Positions 42,901 to 55,883 of a DNA stretch of 64,000 nucleotides are shown here, piece after piece; positions within the stretch are counted from its first letter, which is position 1; each line of letters begins with the position of its first letter. The stretch spans positions 696,068 to 760,067 of the forward strand of contig JALPQD010000630.1 in assembly GCA_023101885.1 (NCBI GenBank), written 5' to 3'. This DNA is from Typhlomys cinereus. Taxonomy: Eukaryota; Chordata; Mammalia; Rodentia; Platacanthomyidae. The position numbers and the translations under genes were made by a program. The notes below the pieces were generated by a model that had not been told where the DNA came from, made no database searches, and saw only the letters and a list, made by a program, of their open reading frames with translations.

Positions 42901-45900
42901 TTAAATATAAATTTATATATAAATTTTCAGAGACATAACATTTCAGGGCCTGTTCTTAACTGCATATGTATTTCATGCTTCTTTTTTGCATAGGTGGCAT
43001 AGAAAAATCATGAAGAGCGTAGGCTTTGGGACTTGTATGATAGATGGTTGCATACACTGATCTGTTCTCCCCCAAATTTCACCTGTGCCCTTTGCTGTTC
43101 AGTTTGGGCAGTGCTCTTCTACTCTGGGTTCAATCTTGTGGATACTTTATCAGATGTGTCAGCAAATGTGAGACCAGGAAAGAAACTTGAAAAATGCTCA
43201 TGCATTGGGCAAATTCTCTCTTGCTCCTCTGATATTACCATGACATGCCTGGAGGAGGTGAGTCACATAGAGCCAAGCTGCATCAACTGTGTCAGCTGAA
43301 TGGCCCGAGTACCACCATCTTGTACCAGCCGATGATCTGCTGAACTCCAAGCATGTGAACAAGGAAGGTGAGACTAGCCCAATGTAGCCAAGAGCAATTG
43401 GCTCCCACATACTCATGAAAAATGGAAACGTTTGCTGTGCTGGGGCCTCAGTTCAGTGCTCGCATATTTGCCTGTGCAGCTGTCACCAAGCCATTGAAAG
43501 ATTTGAAACCCAAAGTGACATCCACACATCTAAACTGGATGCTTTTAAGCAATGTGTTGTGCAAGAGCCTGGGTTTGATTCCCTAGCATCTCAAAATAAA
43601 CGCTTGGATTTGGTTACCTGTGATGCTGTGACTGGCAGGCCATTTGAATCTTGGCTGGCTTGCTGAGCTGACAGACACAGATGCACTGACAAATCATTTA
43701 ATACCATTTGCATTTACAAAGTAGAAATCAGTATAGCTTCTAGTTCGCACAGTCAACCGAAATTTGTACATTTATACAAACTTGCACATTTGGAGATAAA
43801 ATGCACATTAAGTAAGTGTTTACTAGGAGTTATAATTACAGACTCGCCCAGTCAGTCAGCATATGATACCTGTGTGCCAAGCAGATTGCCAAGCTCCAGG
43901 AATAAAAGAAGTGACCAATAAAGGCTTCCTGGGTAATCTGCAACCTTGTTATCTGATCCTTTAAGACCTAGACTCTGGTTTGCTCCGTAGAGTAAATGTT
44001 TTTTGTTCTCCGTACCCATTATCATTTATTCACCCTAGTTGAAGGTCTGTTGAATGCCACATGCTAGGAAAGAGAAACCACATCTTGTTCTTTTTTAACC
44101 TTTCCAGTGCTGTTCTCTTCACATGACCTCTGAAGATTCACCCTCAGATCCTCAGCCTATGGGAAGGGGGAGATCTTCCTTCATGAGGTAGTGTCAGTAG
44201 GATGGAGGAAAGATAAAGGAAATCTGAAATCTGGACCCATATATGGGATGGAATCCGTTTTGAATATCTTTCTATCAAAATTCTCCCACTTCTTTGTTGC
44301 TGAAAAAGTCGGATCCCGCACTCACACTTTCTCATTGAGGCCCAAACATTGATAGACTGGTCCGGAATCTGCAACGCCTTTCATAACTTTCTTTGGAAGC
44401 TCTTTAAAAAAATAGGCCGGTAGGTTGCTGCCATCGTAAGTGACTGAGTCACAGGTCACGATGCCTGGGTAGTACATCATCATTCTGGCGGCGATGTTGA
44501 CTTTCTGGCCAATGACTACAATGGAAAGGAGTAGGAAGAAACGAGAGCCATTACACTGTGTGTATGAGGCTCCTCCCCCTTTATTTTCTGCCTCTCATGA
44601 GTTGACACTTGAGTTTAACTTTCCACTCCCCATAGCTAGTCAGTGGTTATTTTAGATAATATTCAGATGGTTAACTTGATTAACTATTAACAAGTTTCTA
44701 CCTCATGTAGGAGGCCAAGAAGAAAGTCAGCTCAAGGATGAAAAGGCCTCAAATATGAAGAAGGACCGTATGGGGAATGGCCATAGCTCTGTGGGCTCAT
44801 GGATGAGGTATCTCCGGTTTTCAGCCGTGAGGTGGACAAGCACGAGATTGGTCTAGGAGCACTGACCCCAAGTGAGGTACAGCGTCGTGTATATATATAT
44901 ACTCTGACTGAATTTTCACTGGGAAACCTGGTTTGGGTTTTTGTTTTGGGACAGGGTCTCTTCCTGCGACCCAGGAGAGTTTCCATCATGTCATAATATC
45001 AGGAGGATGGAGGAAAGATGAAAGAAATCTGAAATCTGGGCTCGGGTCTGGGAAAGAATACATTTCAGTGTCCTGAGTCTGTGGAGGACAGAATGTCTGC
45101 CCTTAGGGTGTTTTCTCACACACAATACCTGGGAAAGGTGTGCACTTTGTAACAGCTTTTCTAGCACACCTATCATTGTCGGAATGAACTCCATCTTGCC
45201 TCTCTAACTTGCTCTTTCTCTTTGACTATCTCTCCTCCTTGCATCTCAAGTACCGGGAATGCTGAGCCCTGCAGGCAACCCTCTCATGACAGGGACCAAG
45301 CAGAACATTCTCTGGTGTCAGCCAGACCCTGCAGAGACAGAGCTAAAGATCAGCCGCACTGCAGTTCTCCCATCACCGCCTGGCCCTATATATTTCTTGC
45401 CTCCTGCGCCTACTTCTTTCTCTGTGCAATCCTGGATCTATTACCGGGGATTAAGGTGCTAGTGCCCCTTCTCCTTCTGGGAGTGGCTACACCAAATACC
45501 CAAATACATCCCTTTCCCGCTTCTGCTCATCACATCCTCCTGTGAATGACCAGACCTGCTGGGAACTCTGGGGCCAGGTCTTCTGGCCAAGAAATCAAAA
45601 ACTGCAGACCCCAAAACCTACCATACACAGCATAGCACTGTCGGGGAGCAAAGTTGCATGCTTGGCTCCACCTACATGAACTGTAAGTTATGGGCTGGGC
45701 GCGTGGCTCACGCTTTCTTTTCATGAACCCCTACCACAAAGCCGAGGGGTGTATCTGCTTGCTGAAAGGAAAGTGGGGCTAACCGACTGTGCACACCTGT
45801 GTACTCGTGTCTCACAGAGTGTCCGACGATCCCGCAGAAGACAATCCCGCTGGCGACGCCAATGGAGACAGTACTGGAGCCAGCGAAGAGGCAAGAGGGA

Positions 45901-47056
45901 AAGAAAGATGAAAGCACAGAAATAAATGGTTTGAATGTGCAACGTCCCCCACAGGTTCATGTAGTAGAACCCTTTGGGGTCTTGCTGGAGAAAGTATGTC
46001 CCTTGGGGGGTAAAGGGAGGGGGGCACTTGAGTTTGATAGCTCAATTCCACTTCCTGTTTGCTCTCTCCTTCCCTTTTCTCTCCCTCTCTCTTTATCCTT
46101 GTCCATCTCTCCTCTTCTCTCTTCCTTCCCCCTCTCTCTCTCCCTTCCCTATGACTGTGATAAAAATATTCCCTCCTCTTCCTCTCTCTTTTCCTCCCCT
46201 CTTTTCCCTCCTTCACTCTCCCCTCCCCTCTGACTCATTCCCTCTCTCTCCTTCCTGAGTGTTGCTGGAATTCTAACAGCTGACCTTCTGCCACCATGCC
46301 TTCCCACGGGTCACGGTGTGTGCCTCCATGACTGATTCTATCCCATAAGTTGCTTGGGTCAGAGTATTTTATCACAGTTACCGAAGGGTGAATGGAACAG
46401 GAGGCCTTGCAATAAGTAAGTCTTCTGTTCTTTGTAATCAGTTCAGGACAATTAATATGTGACCCAAAGATGTGAAAGGAGAAAGTTTGAGATGTACCAC
46501 CAAGTTCTTCATTCTTTTATTCTCCCTGGTCTCTATACCCCTCCCTCCTCATCTCTAAAAAGGCCCAGGGACCACTGGGTGGGATGAGGGTGGACACTCA
46601 CTGGATTTTGTGGACCTGAGAGCAGAAGTCAAATATGTCCACAGCACTTTCTAGAGCGTGGGAGATCTCATCAGCTGCCTTCTCCCCAGGGAAACCAAAG
46701 ACGCAGAGAAAGGAGCATCCCTGCAGGGAGAGAGTTGGCTGGTAGGGCTGGTGGGGTCTGAGCTTCAACCTTGACCACCCAGCCCAGTGGAGGGGAGCAG
46801 CAGGGACTGCTCTCTGCATCAGTTCATCAAGACCCACGTGACTGCTCGTGCTCCCCTAGCAGTAGCGTGGGAGCCTTTGACAGGGCTCTGCTGTCTTCTA
46901 TGGCTAAGGCCTTATGCTTCAAAATGAGATGTTTAAGTCTAAGAAGAGTTCAGAGCAGAGAAAAAGTACCAGCTCTGGAACCTGAAATTCCGTGTTCTCA
47001 GCTGGAGCTGCAGTTTATCAGGACAGTGCATGCTTAGCATGCCCAAGGGTAAGTTC

Positions 47057-47117
<61 letters not shown>

Positions 47118-50100
47118 ATGTTCTATGTCCATTTCCCAACTGTGGAAACTTGGGTAAGTAAATTTCAGTTTGTTAAGGTGAAAATGGATGCAACGTATAC
47201 ATCTGCTCAGGGCTTTTTTTTTTTTTTTTTTTTTTTTTTGCTATAAAAAGTAGCTATTAAAATTATTGAATTTTAAATTGGCTGAAGATGTAAGTTAGGC
47301 AGTAGAGTACAAGCATGTGTTAAAGTCCTGGGTTTCTACAAGGAGGCAAAGGATGACAGGTTTAAGGTCACCGGTGGCTGGGTGGCATGTTTGAGGCCAG
47401 CCTGCGCTACAAGAAGTTTGTCTGAAAACGCAAACCACTCTGAATGATGAAATGCTTTCAGATATTGTTGCTGCTCTTAGGAATAAAGATTTACACTAGG
47501 AGTGTGCTCTTGACATAAAGTTAGCTGTTCCAAAATAGAAAAAAATCTAAAATTCAGCATTCTAACTATTAATTCCTGTAAGAATTTGCCTTAGCAAATG
47601 CTGTTTCTTGTTAAAAAGAAAGAAAAAGAAAGGAAGGAAGGGAGGGAGGGAGGGAGGAAGGGAGGGAGGAAGGAAGGAAGGAAGGAGAGAATTGAGGGTG
47701 CTGGGCGTGACGGTGCACACCTCAAAACTCTGTCTTCAGAGTTTAAGGTTAAGTCTTGAGTTTAAGGTTAGCCTGGGCAACATAATGAGTTTAAGGACAT
47801 CCCAGACTACACAATGAAACCCTGTCTCAAGCAGTTAAACAAACAAAATTTAGTGTATACATACCATCTCCTGATGAAACACAAAATGTCACTAAAATTC
47901 TGACCATCTTCAACCTCTCCAAAAGATTAGAGTCTGTCGGATCCTGTTCTCTGCTTGGGCACAAGGTGCAGAGCCCTGACTTTGGTATGTGTGAAGATGA
48001 GAGGGATGGAATGGGGGAGTAGCTCCAAGTCGGCCTGATCTACAGAATATTTAGATAAATAAATAAAAAGACTAGAGATGGAGCTCAGTGGTCAAGTACC
48101 TGTTTAAGCATGTATAAGACAATGGGTTGGCTTCTCAGCATCATAAATCAATTCCCACAAAAAAACAAAAGCAGAAAATAATCAGACATATGTTTGGATG
48201 GGGCATAACCCCAACATTTAGATCTTGAAGCGGCAGATCAGGATTTGGAGGCCAACCTCAAAAATAAAAAATTAAAAAACAAAAAGGAAAATGGAGAGGA
48301 GGAGAGAAAAAGAAAAGACTAATGCTTGGGACCGCCAGCTCACCTATACTGCCCGCAAAGTTCTCACTAGCACTTCCCAAGTCCTTTGTTTACCACATTT
48401 TGTTCTCAACTGATATATCAAGTGGTGGTGGGGAGTGTTTTAGTGGGAACAAGCTTCTGGGGTATGAGGACATTAGACTACTGATCTTAAGTCCCTGAGA
48501 CCTGTTACACTGTGGACTGAAGTCACAGGAATAGTAAGAGGCAGTCAAGAATTGTGAATGAGCACAGACTGGTCTCCCACTGCTTACTAGCTGGCTGCCC
48601 ACGAGGAAAACTTAATCTGATCTTGGGTCAACATCCACCTCTACCAAGTGCCATGAGAGGCACTTTCTGCTTGGAGTAGTGAGGCTGCAAACAGCTCACC
48701 TCCATTTGTCCATTCCCTCCGTCTCATCAACGTGCATGGCTGTCCATGCCAGCTTCTACCTACTGGCAACTTCCCGCCCCCTAGTTCACAGTTACCTTGT
48801 CAAACATGAAGACCTTATTGATCTGGCCTCGGAAGACCTTCAGGACGGAAGTGATGTGCACACAGGCATCTTGGATGGCTGAGCCGATGACTTCTGCTTT
48901 GTCTTGCTCTTTAAACATCAAGTTTATAAACACAATTGTCACTGGACGAAGCTCAGACAAGTAACCCCGAAGCTGCTTGTCATCAATCTGTGAGGCAGAA
49001 AAGTAGCTTCTGTAGAGTGTGTCAGGGCAATGGGCCCTTCCTCCCAACACCAGCCCACCCCACACCTAAGAGCATTACTAGGAGGCATGTATCCTTTGGA
49101 GGTTCTGGTTGCAGTTGTCATAGGGCGTGAGGTACAGCGTGGCAGAGCCAGACTGCCAACCGTGAGCAGACAGGAAATGGAGCACACTGTTCATGTCTCT
49201 TCCATAGGTTCCCAGCAACACACTACATCACACACACACACGCACACACGCACATGCACGTGCACATGTACGCCTCTTCCACTGGGGATTTGTACACTTG
49301 CTAATTTTTGTTCAGCAACTACTCTGTGACCATAATGGCCAAGCTCCTCATGCCAACATGAGCCCTTATGATAACAACTACTGTGCACTCTAGAACCTTT
49401 AACCCTAGCACTTGGGAGGCTAAGGTAGGAAGATCAGAGCTCAAGGCTAATCTCAGCCACATAGTAGCATCCAGACGGGTCTGGGCTTGTAAAACAAAAA
49501 CAACAAACAGAACTACAGTCCTGTTGGGTCCTTTCATTTTATACTTTAGGCATAAGAATGACATCTATACAACTCAACCTGATATCCTCTGCAATATTGT
49601 TCACATTCTATCCCTTCTGTTTTCAGACAAAATTTTAAAATTCAACACTATTATTCTAACACTGATTCGGTACAGACTGAAGAAGCAACACAATTTTCCT
49701 ACAGTTATGGGGGAGAGGGTAGCAACTCAGAACCCAATATCCAACTCCTCTTCCAACATGGTGTTGACCATGTGACTTTTCTGGGTGGCTTTTATTTTAT
49801 TATTTTAGTTCCCTCTTTTTCTCCACATTCATATAGTAATGGGGCACAGAAAAAAAGAGTATTCCCAAATTCTGACTGCCAGTTAGTCACCCTTAAATTT
49901 TGTTAAACTAAAAGCTTTGCAAACCAAAGAGGGAAAGTCATTGTCCTTCTCCCAATAAAACTGAAGTATCAGGTTCTTTTTAAAAAATATGTTATTTATT
50001 TACATAAAAAGAAAAGATTATATATATTTATATAAATATATGTGTATATATATAAATATGTGTATATATATGTGTGTGTATATATATATATGGAGAGAGA

Positions 50101-53100
50101 AAAAAGAGAGAAGAAGCATGTATGTAGTGGTCAGGCCACCTCAAAAGCACCCCTAGCTACTGAGTCCTCTTAAGGACCCAAGTACCAGATTCTTCACTGG
50201 TTAAGGGAATGCAACGGCAAGTAGTACAGAGATAAAGCAGTCATGCTGCCTAATTCCCCAAGACACCCGAGAAGAGGTTTCACTGAGTTGAATTCTTTTC
50301 ATAAAAGCTGATGTGATTTCTAACTAACTAGTTATAATCCACTCGTATAGTGACTTCAGCGAGTAAAGGCACTCGCACCAAGCCTGACAATCTGAGTTTG
50401 ATTCCAGGAACCCACATAATAAAAGAAGAGAACTGACGCCTGAAAGCTGTCCTCTGATTTCCACATGTGCCCTGTACATGTGTATCCACGTCCACTTATA
50501 CTCACAAGATACATAGATGTGAAAAGACCTTTTTAATAAAAAGATGCTTAAGAAAATAAAAATGCTTTTACAAATCATTACAAAAATAATTTCATTAGAC
50601 TATGTGTTCTGAGTTTTGGCTGGAAAAACAGGACCACAGCCTCTCTAAGAACGTAGGTTCTTCAGTTGCTGGGGCAAAACATGATACCAGTGTTAAAAGT
50701 TTGTCTCTTGCCTCTTTTCAGCTCCTCACCCCAGATGTACCTCTCTGGCAGGTCTTTGTTATTTCTACCCACAATGCCCCAGAGACATATGAGTCCATCC
50801 TATCCACCGTTCATGCTGAACATACTCCTGGCAGGTGGCAGTCATCCACCCATAATGCATTGTGTCTGTCAAGAAGAGACGATAGCAGGGAGTGATATCT
50901 GTGGAGAAGGAAGGCATCAGGGAGAGATGCTCTCGAGCTTCAGACTCTTTCAAAAGTTGAACAATGGCAGGTATCAGTGTTAGTCCCTAGTCAGGTTCAT
51001 TTAGAAGTAATCACCTATGCTAGAAGAATACATGTATGGGAGCTGCTATCCTTTTAAATAATTAACTGATTGATTGATTGGTTGGTTGATTAGAACTTCG
51101 TGACTGTAAGGGTAATTCGGTGGGTAAGATATCCAGTCACAAACCTGGTGACCTGAGTTGGATCCCACATGGTGAAAGAGAGAACTGACTTCTGAAAGTT
51201 GTCCTCGGACCTCTACCTGTGGCCCAGAGCTGTGCCCCAGAGCATGCATCGTGGGTGTCTTCTCTCTCTTTCTCTCTCCCTCTCTCTCAAATAATAGGTA
51301 AATAAAGTATTTTTTTAAAAAGAACATCACAATTGTAATTTTATCTTTTTTTTTTTTTTTCGGTGCTGGGGACCGAACCCAGGGCCTCGCGCTCTACCAC
51401 TGAGCTAAATCCCCAACCCCAAAACATCACAATTGTAGAATGTTGGAATATTATAAGCCCAAAGTCAAATTATCTTTGATTATCTTTAGATTCCTCATTA
51501 GCCATTCATTGCCCACTTCTGTGTCTGATATGTCATCCTTTCAAATAAGAGTGTCATCGGGTGGCATGAGACCTGAGCAGAAACTTCCATGCTTTGGTAT
51601 AATTTGCCTGCCTATCTGATGGTCCCAACCAAAGTATTTGAAAAACATGCCCTGATTTATGACTCTCTTTTGTTCGCTAATTGTAAAGATTCACGTGACT
51701 GCTTTGCTGTGGGGACATGTTATCTGAGCAACCTGAATCCATGTTTGCTGGCCTCGATCACTCATATTTGGCTTTAAGGTGAGAGCTGTGCTTTATGATC
51801 AGGAACAAAAGTCTGTGAACTTAATCAGATGTCTCATTACTTATTTGGGTCCTTGGTGGAGGCCTATTTTCCCTGCTGTAACATGGTCCCTTCTCTCGAG
51901 AGCTGTGCTTTAAACCGTCAAGAATGTTTAGTTAGAAATAGCTCACTCGCTTCTTTTCATTTGCTTGCTTGTTATTTGATTTTTCCTGTTGCCCAAGAGA
52001 TCCTTGACACGCCCAAAGCCAACATACTCAATCTTGAAAATACCTGCTTCAAAATTATTTCCATCACATACTTTTGTAGGGAGAACTCCAGATCAGGGTC
52101 AGATTCTAGCATGCAGGCAAGCCTCAGGAAATCTAAGCAGGCAGAAGAAGAGGGCAGGCTTAGGAACAGAAGTTTGGCACAACAATATTCTTGAAATTAA
52201 AAAAATTACTTTTGATGGGGGTGGGTAAGTCAGGTAAGTGCCTGCACTTATAATTCAGCACCAGGACACTGAGGCAGAATTGCTACAAGTTCAAGGGCAT
52301 TTTTTAGTAACTAGGGTTACTTAGGCAAGCCTGGGCTATATAATGAGATCTTGTCTCAATAACACAAAGTTTAGAATGTCAATGTTAGATGCTGAAAAAG
52401 CTCACAGGCAATATTTTTAGTGAATTCAGAGCAAAAGTCTTGACTGAATTCTGACCATTTGGGCTGGAATATTGGTAAGACAAGCAACTTGTCAGACCTG
52501 TTCAGTAGGTGAATGAATGCCTCTGGGCATACTACAACCTGTGTTTACTGGGTGAATGGACCAATGCAGGACTGTGAGAACAAACAAATACACAAATGCA
52601 AATAAACATAAAGGACCTTACGAGAAGTTTGAGGGTAAGTAGGGGCCCAAGATGCTTTGCATTCTATTTTGTCAGTATTTGGAAGATGTTGGAAGGGAAT
52701 CACTGTCTGATGTCGGAGAGGTAGACAGCTGGGGGAGGGCTGTTCAGAGAATGGGAAGTCGGTTCCCTTCATGTGTGTCAAGGACCAGAGCTGTGCGGAG
52801 GGGGGCATCCGCTGGTCATGGAGCTGTTGGCATGGGTGGAGGCTGGCAGAGGCTGGTGGAGGCTGGTGGAGGCTGGTGGTCCCGCCCACGGGGCACTTAC
52901 TTTTGCGTTCACCGGAAGGATAATAGTCCATGAAGGTCATACACTTAGTGAAAAATTCCTCGAAGTTAAAAGTAGGGGGTGGTTTTAAGAAGCTAACCTA
53001 AATGGAATGAGAAGCATGGCGTCATTCTGAGGGCTATCTGATCCCGGGAGTAGAATTGATCAAGCAGGATGCCAGGGAGCACATCTTTGAATGCCTAAGA

Positions 53101-55460
53101 CATGAGAAATGGTGCTTGGCAGACTTAAAGATACTTGGTTCTTGTTTGTTTGAGACAGGGTCTCACTCTGTGGTTCAGAATGCTGCATGTGGCTGCATGT
53201 GGCTGCGTGTGGCTGCGTGTGGCTTGAGCTCATGGCAATCTTCTGATCTTGGCCTCTTATGTCTGAGATTACAGGCCTGAGAGAGAGAGAAAAAGAGAGA
53301 GACAGAGAGAAAGGAAGGAAGGAAGGAAGGAAGGAAGGAAGGAAGGAAGGAAGGAAGGAAGGAAGGAAGGAAGGAAGGAAGGAAGGAGGAAGGAAGGAAA
53401 GAAGGAAGGAAGGAAGGAAAGAAGGAAGGAAGGAAGAAAAGAAGGAAGAAGGAAGGAAAGAAGGAAGGAAGGAAGGAAAAGGAAGGAAGGAAAAGGAAGG
53501 AAGGAAGGAAGGAAGGAAGGAAGGAAGGAAGGAAGGAAGGAAGGAAGGAAGGAAGGAAGGAAGGAAGGAAGGAAGGAAGGAGAAAAAATGAAGGCCAAGA
53601 CAGCCTTTACAACTACTTCTCTCTACCTCTAGGAAACAGCCAACAGCAGATCCTTCTTGTTCCTAAACAAAGTCACCCCCTGTTGCAGTTCGCCTCCATG
53701 GTTGCTGATAAGTCACCATCAAATGGCTTAAGGAAATAGGAGGTTTATTGTCTCTTATGATTGTCCGGTTACAGTCTGTCCAGCTTTATAGGAGAACTCA
53801 CACCAACACCAGACCAAAGAAACTGGCCACACCATTTCTACATAATGGCTGAGAGACGGACAATCCTTTACCTGCCAGACCAGCATGTCTAGCCAAGTAT
53901 ACACAAGGCTGTCAACTTTCTCAATTAGCTCTCAGTATTTTATTCCAAGGCCCAATCCCACCCACCATGGGCTTGGCCTTCCCCATCAGCTAGACAATCT
54001 CCTGCAGGTTTGCTCTGGGTTTAACTCACTAATTCTCTACAAATGTGCCCAGAGCTCAAACCCTCAACCATCAAGTTGACACCTGTACATAACTATGACA
54101 CCCCCCCTCCCCAAATTCACCCAATCTAGTTAGAGAAGGAACGTTCCACCCAGCGTGGATCCTCCCAGAAGTCTTTCTGGACCAAGGCGCCTGGCCTCAC
54201 AGGCCCTCGTAGAGGCCGCCTTCCTGGATTGGCGGCAGCTCGCTCACCCTAACGGCTCGATGATCTGGAATCCTCTCAATTTCGATCATGCTCCGGTCGC
54301 AGAGCTGCCAGCAGTTTGGGGACAGAATAACATCGTTCATCTGCGCCATGTTCTGCGCAAGTCGCACGTCATCTACTGCCTGGCCGATCACCAGGAAGTA
54401 GTTGCGCGTGTCATCTCCAAAGACCAACATGGTGATGTGGCCGGCAGCCAGTCCTGGCAAGAAGGCGGGACAGATTTGTGAGAGAAGTTCTTATCATCTC
54501 CCAGTGCATTGGCACTCGGCACTCGGAAAAAAATCAGCATCCTGGTGTGTGCTACCTCAGGGTAAAATCTCATTACTAAAATGTTATATGGAATCCAAAA
54601 ATGTCTCTTCCTGGTCCTGCCTTCCAAAATGTCTCTCTTTGGAAGCTAGAAAGTGTGGTCACTAGCTGTCCCTTTTCTGTGACTCTCCTTTCTCTGGGTG
54701 TTCCTACCAATTCCCAAAGTTACTTTATCTTGTCCTCACTGTATAAAGGACAAATAGAAAACGCCAGAAAACATTTCAGTTTTGGGAGGATTTTCATACT
54801 TCTTGGACACTGGGCTTGGACTGGAGAGATGACTTAGAGATTAAGACTGCCTCACAAGCAGAAGGTCCTGAGTTCGGATCCTAGGTCCCATGTAAAAAGG
54901 CCAGGTGGAAATGGCAGTGGCCTGCACTTCCAGTCCTAGTGCACGGAACCTAGAAAATCCCAGAGTGAAGCAAAAAAGTAGTAGAAGCAATCCAGGATGA
55001 TTCCTGAAGTCACCCTTGGCCCTTGTCATAGTTAGGGACAGGTATCAACTTGACAGTTAAGGGTTTGAGCTCTCAACACATTTGTAGAGAATTAGTTAAG
55101 CCCAGAACAAACCTGCAAGAGATTGTCTAGCTGATGGGGAAGGTCCAACCCATAGTGGATGGGACTAAGCTCTGGAATAAAATACAGAAAGCTGATTGAG
55201 AAGGTGGACATCCTTGTGTATACTTGGCCATACATGCTGGTCTGACAATTAAGGATTGTCCCTCTCTCAGCTGTTGCATGGATATGGTGTGGTCAGTTCC
55301 CTTGGCCCTGGTGTTGGTGTAAGCTTTCTTGTCAAGCTGGACCAAGAACTGTAACCAGATAATCATAAGAGAATAAATGCCTTTTTCCTTAAGCCATTTG
55401 ATGGTAATTTTATCAGCACCCATGCAGGCTAACTGAAACAGCCCTCCACAAAGACATACA

Positions 55461-55502
<42 letters not shown>

Positions 55503-55825
55503 ACACACACACATGAAAAAATACATAAGAAATTTTAAAAAAAGAAATAAAAAGAAACCGTAGGGTAAGGGTCTAACTCCAAGCTAAAGCAAAAGGACTG
55601 AAAGAAGTAAATAATAGACAGTTACATGTCCTGTTACAACAATGATTCTTCAAATTGTTTTCAACTTGAGAAACAAAGGATTTGGTATGTGAGCAATAGA
55701 AAATAGACTCCCTAAAATACGACATGTATATAAAATACATATAAGTGTACTTGCTAAAGCTTTTGAGTGACTATAATTAATGTAATCAAAATTTGTTTTC
55801 CATCTTTGCTTGTTGCTATGCTGCG

Positions 55826-55883
<58 letters not shown>

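Noticed and set aside
53259..53598. Open frames of about 110 codons of Lys/Glu/Gly/Arg or Ser/Phe/Leu/Pro
   Set aside because: They are read-throughs of a GGAA tandem repeat.
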